Origin: Lindgomyces ingoldianus
Lineage: Eukaryota > Ascomycota > Dothideomycetes > Pleosporales > Lindgomycetaceae
Direction of reading: 5' to 3'
Assembly (NCBI RefSeq): GCF_010093535.1
Contig: NW_022985178.1
Span: forward strand, 152,505 to 216,504
Length of the DNA: 64,000 bases
The notes under the pieces are model-generated. The model saw only the letters and a list, made by a program, of their open reading frames with translations, ran no database searches and was not told the DNA's origin. Positions 35,001 through 47,600 of the stretch are shown here, one piece after another (position 1 is the stretch's first letter; each line of letters starts with the position of its first letter). The translations under genes and the position numbers were made by a program.

Positions 35001-37884
35001 TCTCCACATCTTGAAACGACCGTCTCCGTACACTTGGTCAATTCTATCCGAAGAGTTGGCACCTCAAACGAACGAAGGAGCTCCCACAAAGATCTTTTTA
35101 CAGGAGTGGATCGTCCGCACCTGTTTAAAGTGTCTTTCAATCCAGACTAGATCCTCAACTTTTGAGGAACAATCCCATCTCCAAGAGCTCTATCAAACCG
35201 CAATCACCATCATCAATCAGATCTACCAAAGCCCATTGGCAGCTTCACTGAAGGGCTTAGAGCTTGAGGTACCTTTGATGGCGAAGCTGAAAACTTCGAG
35301 CCCCTCCTTACAGACTCTTCTTCTCGATGCAACGCTTTTGGCCTTAAGACTGCGACTCAAATCAGTAGAGGAGCACCAAGTGGACCAGAATGCGACGCCT
35401 CACAATACAACTCGATCACGACTATCTCTTGTCATGGACAGATCGCCTGTAGAAGCCGAACCTCAGCCCGTACCACCCCCCCCTCAACTAGTTGACTGCC
35501 TAAAATTCGGCTTTTCATCTCCCACAAGTCGCCTCATTCTCGACGACTGGGTTCACTTTCTCGCCGAGGTCCTCCCGCTATTTGCCGACACCATCTTCCA
35601 GAGTCTCATTGCCCTCGTGGAATGTTTTTGCAAACAGATTAATCAGACGTTCGAACAGCTCAGGTCCATCTTCAGGACGGCAGCAAATGTTGACGAAGTC
35701 TCGCCAGAATCGACCCTTATTTCTCTCATCAATGGCCTTGAGCGCATTCTAGCGAAGGCGCACGACCGATTAATGGTCCAAGAAACAAAGAGTACAGCAA
35801 ACAAATCTCCAGAACAACCTCAAGGTTTCTTCGGTAACATGGTCTCGGGTGTATTCTCATCAGAAGCAACACAAGCTCGAGTTCCAACTGCAAATATCAG
35901 GCTTACGGTGCTCCTGTGTTTCCAGGATACGGTTCGAATATGTTTCTCGATTTGGGCTTGGGGTGGTTATGGCTCCAAAGATGCACGTCAGGATCCAATT
36001 TCGGCTGCTTCATTCGGATATACGGCGCTCCGCATGCGCAACCGAGCTCGGCGTATGTTGGAATCGCTTTTCACCGCAGAAGCACTAGAGTGCTTAGAGA
36101 CGCTAGCGGTTCTCTGGGTTCATTCATCGAAAGATGACAACCAGGCCACGGCCATTATGGGTCTGCTTAATGTTCTGAATGGGTCTAAGCCTAAGCATAC
36201 CATTCCAGCCATCTTCAATGCGGTCTACAGCCGCACCAACCCGAATGCTCTAGATCCGAATCGAATGTCAACGCTAACATCAGATTTAGACGACACTGAC
36301 CTAGTTGCCTTTCTCGTAGATTATACGAAATCCTTAGAAGATGACGCGATGGACGAGATATGGGGCGATTGTACACTTTTCTTACGTGATGTTCTCGCAA
36401 ATCCTCTGCCACATCGACAAATTTTGCCGACTCTTTTGGAGTTTACAGCAGTGATTGGGCAAAAGGTAGACCACACAAACTTCGGGGAGCAAAGAAAGAT
36501 GAGGAAGGAGCTAGCAGTACGTCTTTTCTTTACTTGCTACATTTTTCGCTAACAGTTTGACCAGGACATTTTCACCAGGATCCTTACCGCTGTGTTTACC
36601 ACTCGATCAATGGGATTTCTGCAAGAGCCAGCTCAAGTCGCGGCAGCTGAAAAAACGTCCACATCGACAAACGGTGGTCAGGGGCAGAAGCGTGCGGTTG
36701 ATGTCGTCTCCACCCTTGCATCAATCGTACCCCACCTGCCCGCCATTCTTATTGAGAATGACCGAGTCACCAACGTCGTCACGAATATCTCAACGAGTGT
36801 CGTTGGGCCTACTTTTCGCGCAAAAGCATTTCCAGAGAACGTGTCGAAGCCTATCCTCGATCTGCTGTATCAGCTCGCGCGTGTAGCTCAGGCCAATAAA
36901 TTCTGGAAGAAAGAAATCTACGATGCTTTCAACGATGCTCGGTTCTTCAACACTCCTCTACCATTACTAAAAGCCTCTTGGTTACCAATTCTTGCGCAAT
37001 GGACTCATTCAGACAAAGACCGGCTACCTGAACTCCTTTCTCGTCTCTCCGCACCGACAACGGCTGGCATTATGTTTGGCGTTGGTGCTGCTTCAGCAAG
37101 GCAAGAAGCAGATCGCAGGACCCAACTAACTTTGCGTCGAATTGCACTGCTCGTTCTTGCAGCGCCCGAGGACACCTTTACGCCCAACCTTACGCAGGTA
37201 ATGGAGAAGATCGTTGAACTACTCACCGCCACACCTGCCTCATCTCCATCGTCTACTACCCGCCCCGACCTAATCATCCTCCTCCGCTCCATTATTCTCA
37301 AATCATCCACCGTGCATCTTGCACCCTTTTGGCCCATCATAAACGGCGAGCTCACGTCAGCACTTTCCTCCCTTCTTCCCGATGCCGAAAATAAAGAATC
37401 CTACAACAATTTCGGCATAATCCAAGCCTGCAAACTGCTCGACCAACTCGTCGTACTAGATCCCGATGACTTCCAACTCATCGCATGGTTGTTCATAACG
37501 GATACCATCGACGCGGTCTACAAGCCTGCGGAATGGTATCCCACCTCCCTCACTGACGAAATTTCTGAGATCCTGTCTGCTAGTGAGACACCGACTTCGC
37601 GTCCACGTCCCTCAATCTCTGTGCCAACGCACACACATACGAGTACAGGTTTTGGGGAAGATGCGAAGAGAGTGCTATTCTTGGATCCGCTGATAGACGC
37701 ATTGGAAAAAGAGGAAGATGCTCAGGTTACCAATATGGCGAGACGGGAGCTGGTGGATAGGGTAGTGCGACCGTTCTTGGGGCAGTTGGCTATGGTAAGT
37801 TTCGAGAGTACTTATGGAGGTGGAAGAGCGGATTGGGAGGGCTGTTGGGAGAGTTGTGTTAGAGATGCTAGTGGAGTTGATTAA
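32059..37884 (+). CDS. DOP1: Dopey/Dop1 family protein
   Basis: Five exons: 32059-32158, 32218-32342, 32403-32552, 32602-36516, 36565-37884. All phases agree, giving 1869 aa, a normal length for fungal Dop1. The family N-terminus is clear (FRRYAAAVERALALWD, EWADYISFLGRLLKALQAHP, RLAQCLTPTLPSGVHQKALE). The long fourth exon carries helical solenoid sequence, and the C-terminal part includes LTAVFTTRSMGF and SFESTYGGGRADWEGC. Dop1 with Mon2 and the flippase Neo1 acts at Golgi/endosome membranes in retrograde traffic and cell polarity. A GTAAGT at 37796 near the 3' end is read through here because the open frame keeps the expected C-terminal family sequence and no suitable acceptor follows. Confidence 0.92.
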
Positions 37885-38426
37885 TGGTGAACTCTAAGGA
37901 GTTGAAGGAAACGCTTTATAGTTGACCTATTCCTATAAATGATATTAAGTTATCGTTCGCACGGAAATTGGGCGTGGATAGCACATATATATGTGCGAGG
38001 TACTCCCACAAACTGCTCCATCCGAACTGCTGTCCGTTCTTCGACTCGTCCAATGGCGTTACGCTCGATGCAAATTTACATTCTTTCCAGGCCTTTAGGT
38101 AATTTTCCTGGCATTTCTTGTCCGCCTGGAGGTGTGCTCGTTTCCTCCATGATTTTTCATGACTTGCAGGCACCATCTTTTCCCAAGAACCCTTCTTTAA
38201 CATCCCAAGGAAAAAATCCGTGCCTAATCAAGATGCACTGTTGGGCAGAAAGTCCTTATTCACCCACTATTATCTCACAATCCTCCTCGGCCAAAAATTC
38301 ACCTTCAGCCACGTTCCACTTACTATTTTTCAACTGAGAGCTGTCACCTCGCAAACTCTCCTTTACCTAAACCACTTCACGCACCCACACAAAAGGATTC
38401 GAAGAGACCAGATCCAGCAAAAATGC
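37885..38426. other. intergenic between DOP1 and tRNA-Leu
   Basis: DOP1 3' region followed by the 3' flank of the minus-strand tRNA. No supported gene. Confidence 0.4.
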
Positions 38427-38530
38427 TGACACGAGTGAGGTTCGAACTCACGCGGGTTTCCCCAGTAGAGATTCAAGGACTGCATCACAAAACTTAAATC
38501 TACCGCCTTAGACCACTCGGCCATCGTGTC
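38427..38530 (-). tRNA. tRNA-Leu(UAA) with intron
   Basis: On the minus strand the acceptor stem is GACACGA/TCGTGTC, the D stem GCC/GGC, the anticodon stem GTAGA/TCTAC, the T arm GTGAG-TTCGAAC-CTCAC, and the discriminator A. A 13-nt variable arm marks a type II tRNA. The loop reads TT-TAA-G before the intron, giving anticodon UAA. The intron (about 22 nt, 38471-38492) starts one base after the anticodon, as in nuclear pre-tRNAs, and contains CTTGAA, which can pair with TTTAAG of the anticodon region. CCA is not encoded. Mature length is about 82 nt. Confidence 0.95.
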
Positions 38531-41500
38531 GTCGTTTCAAGCAACATATTCATGTTTCTGAAAACGTTATCTATTATATTCACTTGATAAATTTTTGGGA
38601 CAAAACGGCGGTGTAACGTTGGTGTTGGAGGCGCAGACATTCATGCGACTCATCGAAGCGTGGGGGCGGGGTCAGGCAGGTGCATGTGTGTGTGGGATGG
38701 AGAGTCGGCGCAGCCAGAGAAATGTCATCACATCGCATCAATAGAGTCGAGATCTTAGGATGCTTAGAGACAACAATTACGCAGGTGCGTAGCATTGAGT
38801 TTAGTGTTTAGAATTCTAGTTCGACCAGGTGAATATTTTAGACGGGTAGCTTGGTGGCTCTTCTTTTTAGAATCGCAGCATACTGGAGCCGAATTTCAAT
38901 GATAACGTTATGTTGATACAAGACCACTCCTTACACCCGAAAAAAGTGTATACTTGAGTTCTAATCACGATCGAGCTATCCTTGCACATACCATGCCGTG
39001 ACATGACATCTCGTCCCAATCGTCAGGTTTCCTCTCGTCCAGGAAAGAAAACAGTTGGTGGCTGCAACAACCTCAGCCCTCAGCTTTCCATATTGCTGGG
39101 ACCAGCTAGGTAGTACTGTAGTAATATAGCCTTTCCTGACTCAGGCTTACAGATCAACTTGAGTAATGACTAACGCGATCTCACACCTGATTCAGCAGTG
39201 AGAAACGCGCCACCCATTACCGTAACCCATTCGCGCGAATGGATTACCAGAATGGGAAGTGTTTCAGGCAGAAAAAGGTGCGGGAATAGTCACCAGTTGG
39301 GAGAAGTTGCCTTTACACATATGCACAGGTTGACTGAGGACTAGTCTGAGTATGGTCAGAGTGTAATTTGCGGGTGAAATTGCGAGGCTATCCGGTGTTT
39401 AACTTGCACGTGGGCACGGCTCCGTAGCGCCTTGGATTGAGGTTGGGATTGGAATCGAAACTACTGTATATAGGCGTTTGTGGTGGATATGTGTGAAGCG
39501 TAAACTAGCCGAAGATAATCAGAGCCTTATGCAGCACGACGAGATGACCCACCATATGCTTTGGAATATACAGTAAAAGACTCAAACTTCTGAATCGTTC
39601 AAACAATTGGGTCGGTTCAATGGAATACCTGTCTTAACATGTACAACCAAGCCGTACGCAAGCTTCGCGCAGCATGCCCGGAGCAGAGGGTTATTTGTGC
39701 GTGACCACTGATGTATTTGTCAGCGATTAAATGTAAGTAATATGGTAGTGGTACGATGCATAAACCAACCGCAAACGTTGGTTGAGCGACGTTGATATGC
39801 ATTGGCTATGCAGTGGGTGCAAGGAAGTGCTCAGAAATCATGTCTTAGTGGTCACGATCCGATTCTATCAGCAGAGAGGTCACTCTGGTAGTCAAATCTC
39901 CGGGCGATTATCGGGATGCTAGATCAGAGCTCGGAGGGTATTCTGTGTTGCAGTTACATTGTGCCGAAGGCAGTGTCACAAAATACCCTGGATCCTATTT
40001 CGATTTGATGTTTAGAAGGCGTTCCCTAGACCTTCTAGTTTCCTTTCTGTCTAGATTTTCGGGAACAAATTCTAGGAGTCCGCAGGGTTGCTCATCAATG
40101 CCGCCCTTTCTGCAGAAATGTAGAGCCATAGGCTTTGACCTCCCATTTGTGTAAGTAATGAACTACATATCCTTATAGGTTTAACGTCTGATCTAGCATC
40201 TGATGTCCTCCTAATCGGTTAGTTAAGTATAGGACACTTAAGGTGACATCATTGATAATCCTTCGCCAAGTGTATACGGAAAGCCCACTTGTAGCTAGGC
40301 ACCGTCCTGCACTCCATCTCAAGCATACCATGATCGTTACTTCACACTACAATGACGATCAATCTCTAATGCCCCTTTTCCGACATATCCAACTTGAGGA
40401 AGTTGTAATCCCTTTGTTTTATGCTAAGTACGATGCTATCTCTGGACAGAAATCTGCGGTAAGGTGCGCAGAGGCTTCATAGAATTTTTCCTATACATAG
40501 ATCAAGAAGGCGAAGATACGGACAATCTAATACAAGACATGTAGAATAAGATGTCGAACAGGTCAAGGAATGGAGTGCCGCGGGGTGCAGTTCACGAATA
40601 CTGGTTTGTATGAGGTATATGCTTGACGTTGAGGAGCCAAGAGCGGTGGGCACTTCGTTCGGCACTCGATAATCTGATATCAACTTCGAGACAACATTCG
40701 AAGAGAGGATGGCATTGTAGGCCTCATGGCGGTGCCACTGGTTGAATATTGAGCAATGATACAAACGTTAAGAAAAGCCTGATTCCGATCTCTGAATGTG
40801 ACCGTACGCTCGTTGGGATACAGATGCAGATACATGAAGATATAATGCAAGATGCCGCGTTCGGCAGACGGTGAGTAACTGACTAGGTAATTCCTGTGGA
40901 AGTTGAAGGAGCTTGGGGGCAAAATCCGATTGACTGTGTAGAAATAAACTTCTTGGATGGCCGACGATTAGAAAAGCCTGGCGATGGCGTCGTGTTGCGA
41001 AGACACTACATTTGCAGATGCGGCTCCTGCACTTGATTCAAATGGGACGAAGCGGATTTGATGTGCAGAAGCGTATGGCATTGTGACGTTGTCGTGACAG
41101 TCATTTTCGGTTTCCATTCGGGACGCTAAGAATTATCTAGAATTCGGTGGATACCGGGACGAAAGAATTTGCATTGAGAAGCTTGATAAGTACAAGTGGA
41201 GTTGAGAGACGTGTAGTTCGGAAAAGGGCTGCTCGGAATCGGCGAACCGCTAACGCCGATTGCGGCGACCTCGTGCGAGGCAAACAAATCTCCCGTGTTC
41301 TGTCCTGCAAGAATTACTCGAAACAGGGATTGATAGTCATAGGTCACACACGTTGATCAGTGATTTTTATCGTCAGCCGACTCACTGAGGCATTTTCTTG
41401 AGGGAGAATGTTGACGAGGGAGGAATTGTAACACTATCTACTTAGATATAATACCGGAGGTGTTGACAGCAGCCCGGCCGTATGTACAGCTCATGCGGCT

Positions 41501-41600
41501 ATCAAATCCGAATATTGGGTTCCGATTATCGGATATGGGATTGCCATATGACAAACGAACAACTTCCTCCAAGCTAGGGATCCATGCTACCATACTAGGT
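38531..41600. other. 3-kb stretch without a supported gene
   Basis: Only short, overlapping ORFs are present (up to 96 codons), without motifs or splice partners. The one notable structure is the palindrome at 39213-39256. Confidence 0.45.
39213..39256. repeat. 44-bp imperfect palindrome
   Basis: Symmetric about 39234/39235. The core CCATTCGC|GCGAATGG is a perfect 16-bp palindrome. Moving outward there is one mismatch, then TAA/TTA pairing, a short non-paired step, and CCCATT/AATGGG at the ends. Eighteen of 22 positions pair. It could form a cruciform or be a dyad binding site. Confidence 0.8.
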
Positions 41601-42663
41601 CTATGCTTCCCAGCCGCGGTAGACAATCTTGCTTCCGTATTTCTCTCCCCTCTTGAGAAGCATCATCCCTCTGTATTCAGGAATATTGATGGCATTGACG
41701 TAACGACTTGGCTCAATGCAAAATCCCGAGCGGGGCCCCCGAGGCGGAATATTTCCGACAGCTGGTACTTCGATGTATTTGCCCGTGTAGAATTGGAATG
41801 CTGGCTCAGTGGTTGATATTTCTAGATGAATCTTCGTCTCTGGGTGATAGAATGATGCAACTTTCTGGAGTGGCAATGGACGTGTATCAATCGGAACTGT
41901 ATTTGGGTCGGTATTCACGATGAAGCAGTCATCGATATCTGGTTCCGTCTCACCCAGTATGAAAGATTCATTCGATTTCACACCAGGGTATTCCTCAATA
42001 TGTCCTGTAGGGATGCCGCCGGAATCTACAACCTGATATATGTTTGTTATCAGAGTGACCTGCGTCCCGGAGATTGTTGGCCCATCGCTAAGGATGAAGT
42101 AGCTATGCATTGGGTTCATTTAGTGCTATTTTAAATGCTCAAATTGGGACGCACCTATGATTGGTCATATTGACCGCAGTCTCAGCGATCTCATCCCCAA
42201 CCAGTTCAGCCTCAAATTCGATGTGCAACACCTCCTTCTCGACTCCATTTTCTTGCTCCTTTTCTTGGATGTACCAGACCCTCACTTCGACTGTCCCAGG
42301 ATAACCCTCTTCTCCGTCTGCACTGAGGTATCTGAAGAATACGGCATCCTTTCCGTCCTTCTGTACGCTAGACGGTCCTTCAAACTCTCTCTTTCCCCAA
42401 CCCATATCTCCGCCATGAAGGGAGTTTGGTCCATCATTGACTGGTAATTGGTAGGAAGTTCCATTCAACTCATTAATTCTGGCTCCTGATACCCGGTTCG
42501 CAATTCGGCCAATAGTCTCACCGAAGAAAGGTGCGTTGTACTGCTTGTATAGCTCTTCATGAGGGAAGCCTTGGACGATGTTTCTGCCATTGACTTTGAA
42601 TTCCTTGATGATGGCCCCTAGTGGGAGGAAGGTGAAGGCTTTCGGAGATGTCTTAGCGTCCAT
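41601..42663 (-). CDS. aldose 1-epimerase (galactose mutarotase)
   Basis: Two exons, 42663-42155 and 42102-41601, give 336 aa, a normal length for the family. Family landmarks are GETIGRIANRVSGARI, then the first catalytic His in PNSLHGG, the second His in TNHSYFILSDG (formed across the 52-nt intron, in place of the usual NHxYFNL), and the catalytic Glu in GFCIEPSRYVNAIN. The enzyme interconverts the alpha and beta anomers of galactose or other aldoses. There is no signal peptide, so it is probably cytosolic. No galactose-pathway partner is nearby. Confidence 0.92.
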
Positions 42664-43690
42664 CCTATGGTTAATAGAGTTCTAATGATCGGGGACGTAC
42701 GTTAGCCTGGCACGAACGCATTAGAAAGGAAGATGGAGAAAAGCTAGCGCCCTTCTGGACTCTTTCGCTGGAGACAGGGAATTTGGGGGTTCCAAAACGT
42801 AGCGGGGTCGGTTGAGATGTAATGATTCTAGGAAGTATCCTAGTGCGGGGTTTCTGGAAGTTTGTGCAACTTACCTTCTCTGGTGCAAGTAGGCGGAGTT
42901 TGAGTCGACAAGCCGGGGTGTCCTTTTAGACCAAATCTGTCTGTTAGACGTGAGCAGATGAAGTATTTGAGGACATCATGACAAGAGTTAACTGATAACG
43001 TGACACTTGATTAGCCTAATCAAGCGGAGAGATGATATTAATTGTTCCGGTGGGGTGTTGATCCAATAGGTGACCTGATGGCGAAATGAAGGTGCAATAG
43101 ACTCATCATGAATCTGATGTTCGCACAATGCCATCACTCAACGGTGTAGCTGTCTCGTCATCATCAAAGAGCAGTGATCCCATGTCTTGTTTGGAAGAGA
43201 GTTCACGTGGTGATGGGTCTTGACGACTAAGGTTAGTAATAGTGGTCTGTGCATAGACTCCTGAAGCGCGTCGATCAATGCGTTCATTATTATCAGCGAA
43301 GAAAACATCGAGTGGAAATAATAATACAATTGTTATCAGCGTAGTACACGCATTACTGACCATTCCTAAATCTGGTCAAGTGCGACACCTGGCAAACTCT
43401 TTGATTCTTTCAATTTCCCGCTACGCCTCTGTCTTGTGGCACTCCTCGGACGCAACCCGTTCAATACGCCGTTCAACTATGAACGTCATTGTGAAGCCTC
43501 GACTCTTGGGTACCACGATGCCTTTCCAAAATCACTCAAGCTTATGCTAAATAATCGCAAATTCCGAAATGCCCGATAACGCCTGGTCCAAAACCGGATC
43601 CGGGTCATGAAGTGGACCTGTCCCAAGACGCTTGAACGCTAGACACTGTACCAACCAACGACAATTCTAGGAAAAGGGAGAATAATCCAA
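42664..43690. other. intergenic between aldose epimerase and Zn2Cys6 gene
   Basis: Promoter of the aldose epimerase gene and the 3' region of the transcription-factor gene. An 85-codon minus ORF at 43106-43363 begins with a hydrophobic segment but has little else in its favour. Confidence 0.4.
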
Positions 43691-44689
43691 TTATGCGCCG
43701 ACTGGATTATTTATGAAATTGCTGAAATCCAGATCATTGGCATCGTTCCAGTCGGACATCATAGGCCCTGCAGGGTTGATCACGCATGGATCGAGAATCA
43801 TTGAGCTTGTATCGAAATTGTTAAACGTGTCGAAGGTGTACATGGACTTGTTGCCAAAATCCATGGGTTCATCCATAATCATTGCTTCTGCTGTCCATGC
43901 TGAACGAGTGAGAGCTGATGGGTCTAGGGCTCCTGTGTTCATGAACGCTGACGAAACCAGTGGTGTTTCTTGTTTGATTTGGGGTGTTATTTGTGATTGC
44001 CTAGGGAACGGACTGTTCATAGGTGGTGTTGGAGGAGCATTGTTGCGTGAGAAGTGCTCGTTGAAGGATAGGGTCTTCGTTGTGGGTGTGCCTCCATATG
44101 ATGATGAGGATGAATGTCCATGCTCAGAATCGGAGCTAACAGATCCTCGCCTGTGTGTGTACGGAGCGCCTTGCTCAAGGAGCTTCTGTTGCATGCGACC
44201 ACAGTCCTCTTCGAACCCTTCGTAGTTGCTGTTGCTATCGCTCGAAGAATGGAGCAAGTCGAGTCGTTCCAGTATGTCGTGGGTAAGAGGGTGTCCGCCT
44301 TGGGCCTCACGGAGAGGTTGACCTGGCCAGCCCTGCCCACTTTGTAGTCGGCTATACAACTCCCGCAGACCAGCCACGAGCTGTGCTTGTTGTTGCTCGA
44401 GCATCTCCACGTATCTATTCGTTTAGTTTAGTAAACTGGACCACCACAACAGCAAGGAAGAGCCTACCCTTTAGGGTAAACCTTGTCCTGTGACTTCTTT
44501 CGTTCTCCGAAAACGCAAATAGCATTGTCTGCTTTACATCTGCTGCAGGGACTGGCACCATCGCACTGTGTCTTATTAGGATATAGGTCATCGTAATGAA
44601 TATGCCGAACGTGCCTTCGATTTCTTTAGTCGACACCGGTCGCAAGCTTTGCAGACTCGCTTTCTTATGTTGTCTTGTGAGGCCTCCAT
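43691..44689 (-). CDS. Zn2Cys6 binuclear-cluster transcription factor
   Basis: Three exons, 44689-44615, 44565-44468 and 44414-43691, give 298 aa. The zinc cluster is C16-x2-C19-x6-C26-x5-C32-x2-C35-x6-C42 (ACDRCRLKKSK|CDGASPCSRCKADNAIC), typical of Gal4-type DNA-binding domains. A linker and a predicted dimerisation helix follow (KGYVEMLEQQQAQLVAGLRELY), then Ser-rich and Pro-rich stretches and an acidic, hydrophobic C-terminus (DWNDANDLDFSNF) that could activate transcription. There is no fungal-specific middle homology region, so this is a small member of the family. The first intron (44566-44614, 49 nt) begins with GC instead of GT and lies between the third and fourth cysteines. The second is a normal GT-AG intron. 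Confidence 0.88.
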
Positions 44690-47600
44690 TGAATTTGATC
44701 GCTGTGAGGACATGTGGCGGCAGTAAGCTCAGCAGTGATGGGAGTGGTGAAACCAAGGAAGCCAATTCAAGATGTGTGGAGAGAGGCTGAGGAAGACTGG
44801 GAATGTTTTGCTTTTATGGAAAACAAAACATCAAATGATATGAACTGAGAAGGCCTGCGTTGGAATTCTTCGATCGTAAATACGGGCGTGGCATGTGTGG
44901 GCAGCATGGCATTATATCTATTCAGTCAGGGCAGGACCAAACGGTGCTCGGCCTTAACGGTTTTCCAGACAGGGCAGAAAGGCGGTAATAAATATGTAAT
45001 AATGGAATGTGCACGCCCGCGCTGCTAAAGCTCCCTCAATTATTAGTCGGGAGTGTTGGATTACATTTGGCCGCGGCAGGGGTCTGGGATTGGTGTGCTG
45101 CGCCAACCTTACGAAATCACTGGGCTCAGTCGGTGCGGAGAGTCAAGCGGTGCCAGAGTGCGGCGCGGAATCGGCCTTCATGTGGACCGTGGACATGCAT
45201 GGAGGTGCTGGACAAAGACGACCAGGGCAACGTGAGTGTGATCATACCACATCGTGGAGAAAGAGTGTCGCGAGCTGGCTGGAAGTCGGCCACGCTTGCA
45301 CATCGTTCGGATATCGGATCCACTACAAAGCCGCTGAACACCCTCTGTTCGGACGGAGCATCCGCCCAACGCGAGCACTTCAAATCGACAAAGGCCTGTC
45401 CAGGCGCAGAACTGCAGAACCTCTCCCATGATCGACATCATCATTATCACTCATCACTAATAACACTATTCAAACCCATTTCTAGAACTTCCAGGCTTTT
45501 GTTTGACCGAGCTCGGCCGACCATTCTCAAAACTCCACTGGCCATAATCCACCTTTTGTTGCCCTGTTAAAGCGGTCGCCCGATGCAAAAAATGGCTCAT
45601 GGCTTCTGAAGAACGCTGGCTCTGACGTTCTGAGGTTCCTCGTAGGACAGACGAGTGGCCGAAGCACCGAGCTCAACTCTGCGTCCAGGCAGCACGCAAA
45701 CGCCCACCCCTTTGTCCATTGTTAACACCCCTCAAGCCACACCGGCCATATTCGTACAACGGCGATACCAGAAAGCGAGATGCGATAGTGCTGGACAAAA
45801 ATGCGCGCCAACCATTTGTCGCTGTTCACTAACTCCGCACCAGCATCACCAAGCGACGTGCAAGGCTGCTGACAGCACGCTGGATGACTCTATCTTGCTC
45901 GCGCTTGCGCTTCAAAGACTTCAGGCAGCCAGTCGTAGCGTTCGAATGGCGAATATCAAACCTTCCATATGTAGGCCATCTCCGTCTGTGCTCTGAAATT
46001 GCTTATCAATGCCACTACCGGGCACTTGTTTGGTCCGTCAGACTCACCATGAGGGATGTGTATATGTTCTTTTCCTCCCCTCGTATTATCTCTCCGATTT
46101 TCTCATCAGAAAATTCTTTGTGGAGCTTTTTCCGATTGCCTCATAGTGCCGGGTACTGTGCACATGCTCGGGACGGGCATTTTTCGCTCCCGAAGCGCAA
46201 ATCCTCTCAGACCATCACTCATACGCCCGTAGGCCGAATATGGGCTTGCCCTTGCATTTTCACCATCGACGTTTTGTCACGCTTGGAGCATGGCTAATTA
46301 CTAACGGCCTCCTGAGGCATATTTTGAACACGGTGTTGTGTTTTCAATTTCCTATGGTCGTCGTCAGGCATCGTGGCTGAGAGAACCGCTTTGGTATAAG
46401 GTTGCGAGATGTTCGTACCCATCGTACTTGGGCCCCGCGTGTGCGTATCCAACGCGGTTCGCTCCATCGCGCGAAATTGCCCTTTAGACGAGACGACTGC
46501 GAATCCCGCTGGCTGTGCAGTTTTGGGAGTAAGCTTAAATTTCGCGAGTTAACGTCAGCAACCTCACGCGCCTTGTCAGCACCCTGAACAAATGTGCAGG
46601 TTCAGCGCACGACTTCGAAACACATTATCCTAACTAGTATTCTCCTTGTTGGGCAATTGCCCTCATGCAACTTGCTGACTGTGGAGCTTTTGATTCCGAG
46701 AGTTAGCTGGAATCTTTCGTCATTGCTTCGTTAATATTCACTTGCATGTTTCTGCGGCCGACTCCAGCGGAATTGCTTCAGCGATCCTCTTTGCATCTGA
46801 AATATGGCTTACAGATTGATCCTAGTGGGGTTCTTCTTGAGCGATCATGCAAGTGGACTCAGGTGGGCACCGCAGAGTGAGTAGAGATTGGATCGAACTC
46901 GGAGCACCGAAGCCATCACCTCTTGACTAAGCCCTAACAACTAGTTAGCCCTCGATAGAGCTGATTAAATTATTTCGACAACACATACTCTATCCCAAGC
47001 TAGTTTTGTACTAAAATACTTCAACCACAACGTATTATCAATCTCCCGGCCAGTTGTTGTCTTTGCTTAACATCCAGGGATGGGATTGATAAGGCTGCTA
47101 AGACCATTGGTCAGGCATCACCACGCGTAGACACCTTGGTTTCAAACAGGAACGTTGCGACGAGCCGCCTTGGAAAATGTGCGCTACGCAGTGCTGAAAG
47201 TCACAACGGAGCTCCGCCGTGGTGGGGGATTGGAGAGTTGTCGCGACATGGTTCCAACAACCCTCCACCACTTCACTTTCAAGTTTGAAAAGGGTTTCAC
47301 CGATGCAGTCGGCTTCAACTCTTGGGAGAGATCGTGAGAAACGCAGAGCCCAGATTCCGCTTGCCATATTAGCTGAAGATGCACCCTGGATTCAGGATCT
47401 ATCAGCATCTTGCAGCCCCTGTCTATTGAGAGTTGAATTCCCCAACATCATTAGAGAGACCCAGCAGTATCAGGAAACCGCTACCGCGACAGTTGAAATA
47501 TTATCCATGGATTCATTTAAAGAGAAATGTGGCTGCTCACATCTTTTGCTCGTTGCCAAACAGTCAGACAGGTTCCCCCGCGATGGTAATACAACGGCGT

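Noticed and set aside
37797..37824. Possible terminal intron in DOP1 starting at GTAAGT
   Set aside because: The only frame-opening acceptor would make a ~25-nt intron, too short for fungi, and the unspliced frame keeps a Dop1-like C-terminus.
43106..43363. 85-codon minus ORF with hydrophobic N-terminus, possible small secreted protein
   Set aside because: The hydrophobic segment is followed by unremarkable sequence without paired cysteines; no evidence of transcription.
45007..45570. 187-codon plus-strand ORF in the large gene-free stretch
   Set aside because: Several overlapping frames are equally open here, and the translation has no domain-like pattern.
46885..46940. Minus-strand tRNA-like segment with box A-like (GGCTTAGTCAAGAGG) and box B-like (GAGTTCGATCC) motifs
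   Set aside because: The two boxes are only about 18 nt apart, too close for a tRNA or a normal Pol III promoter, and no acceptor stem pairs. It may be a decayed tRNA-derived element, but this is too weak to list.
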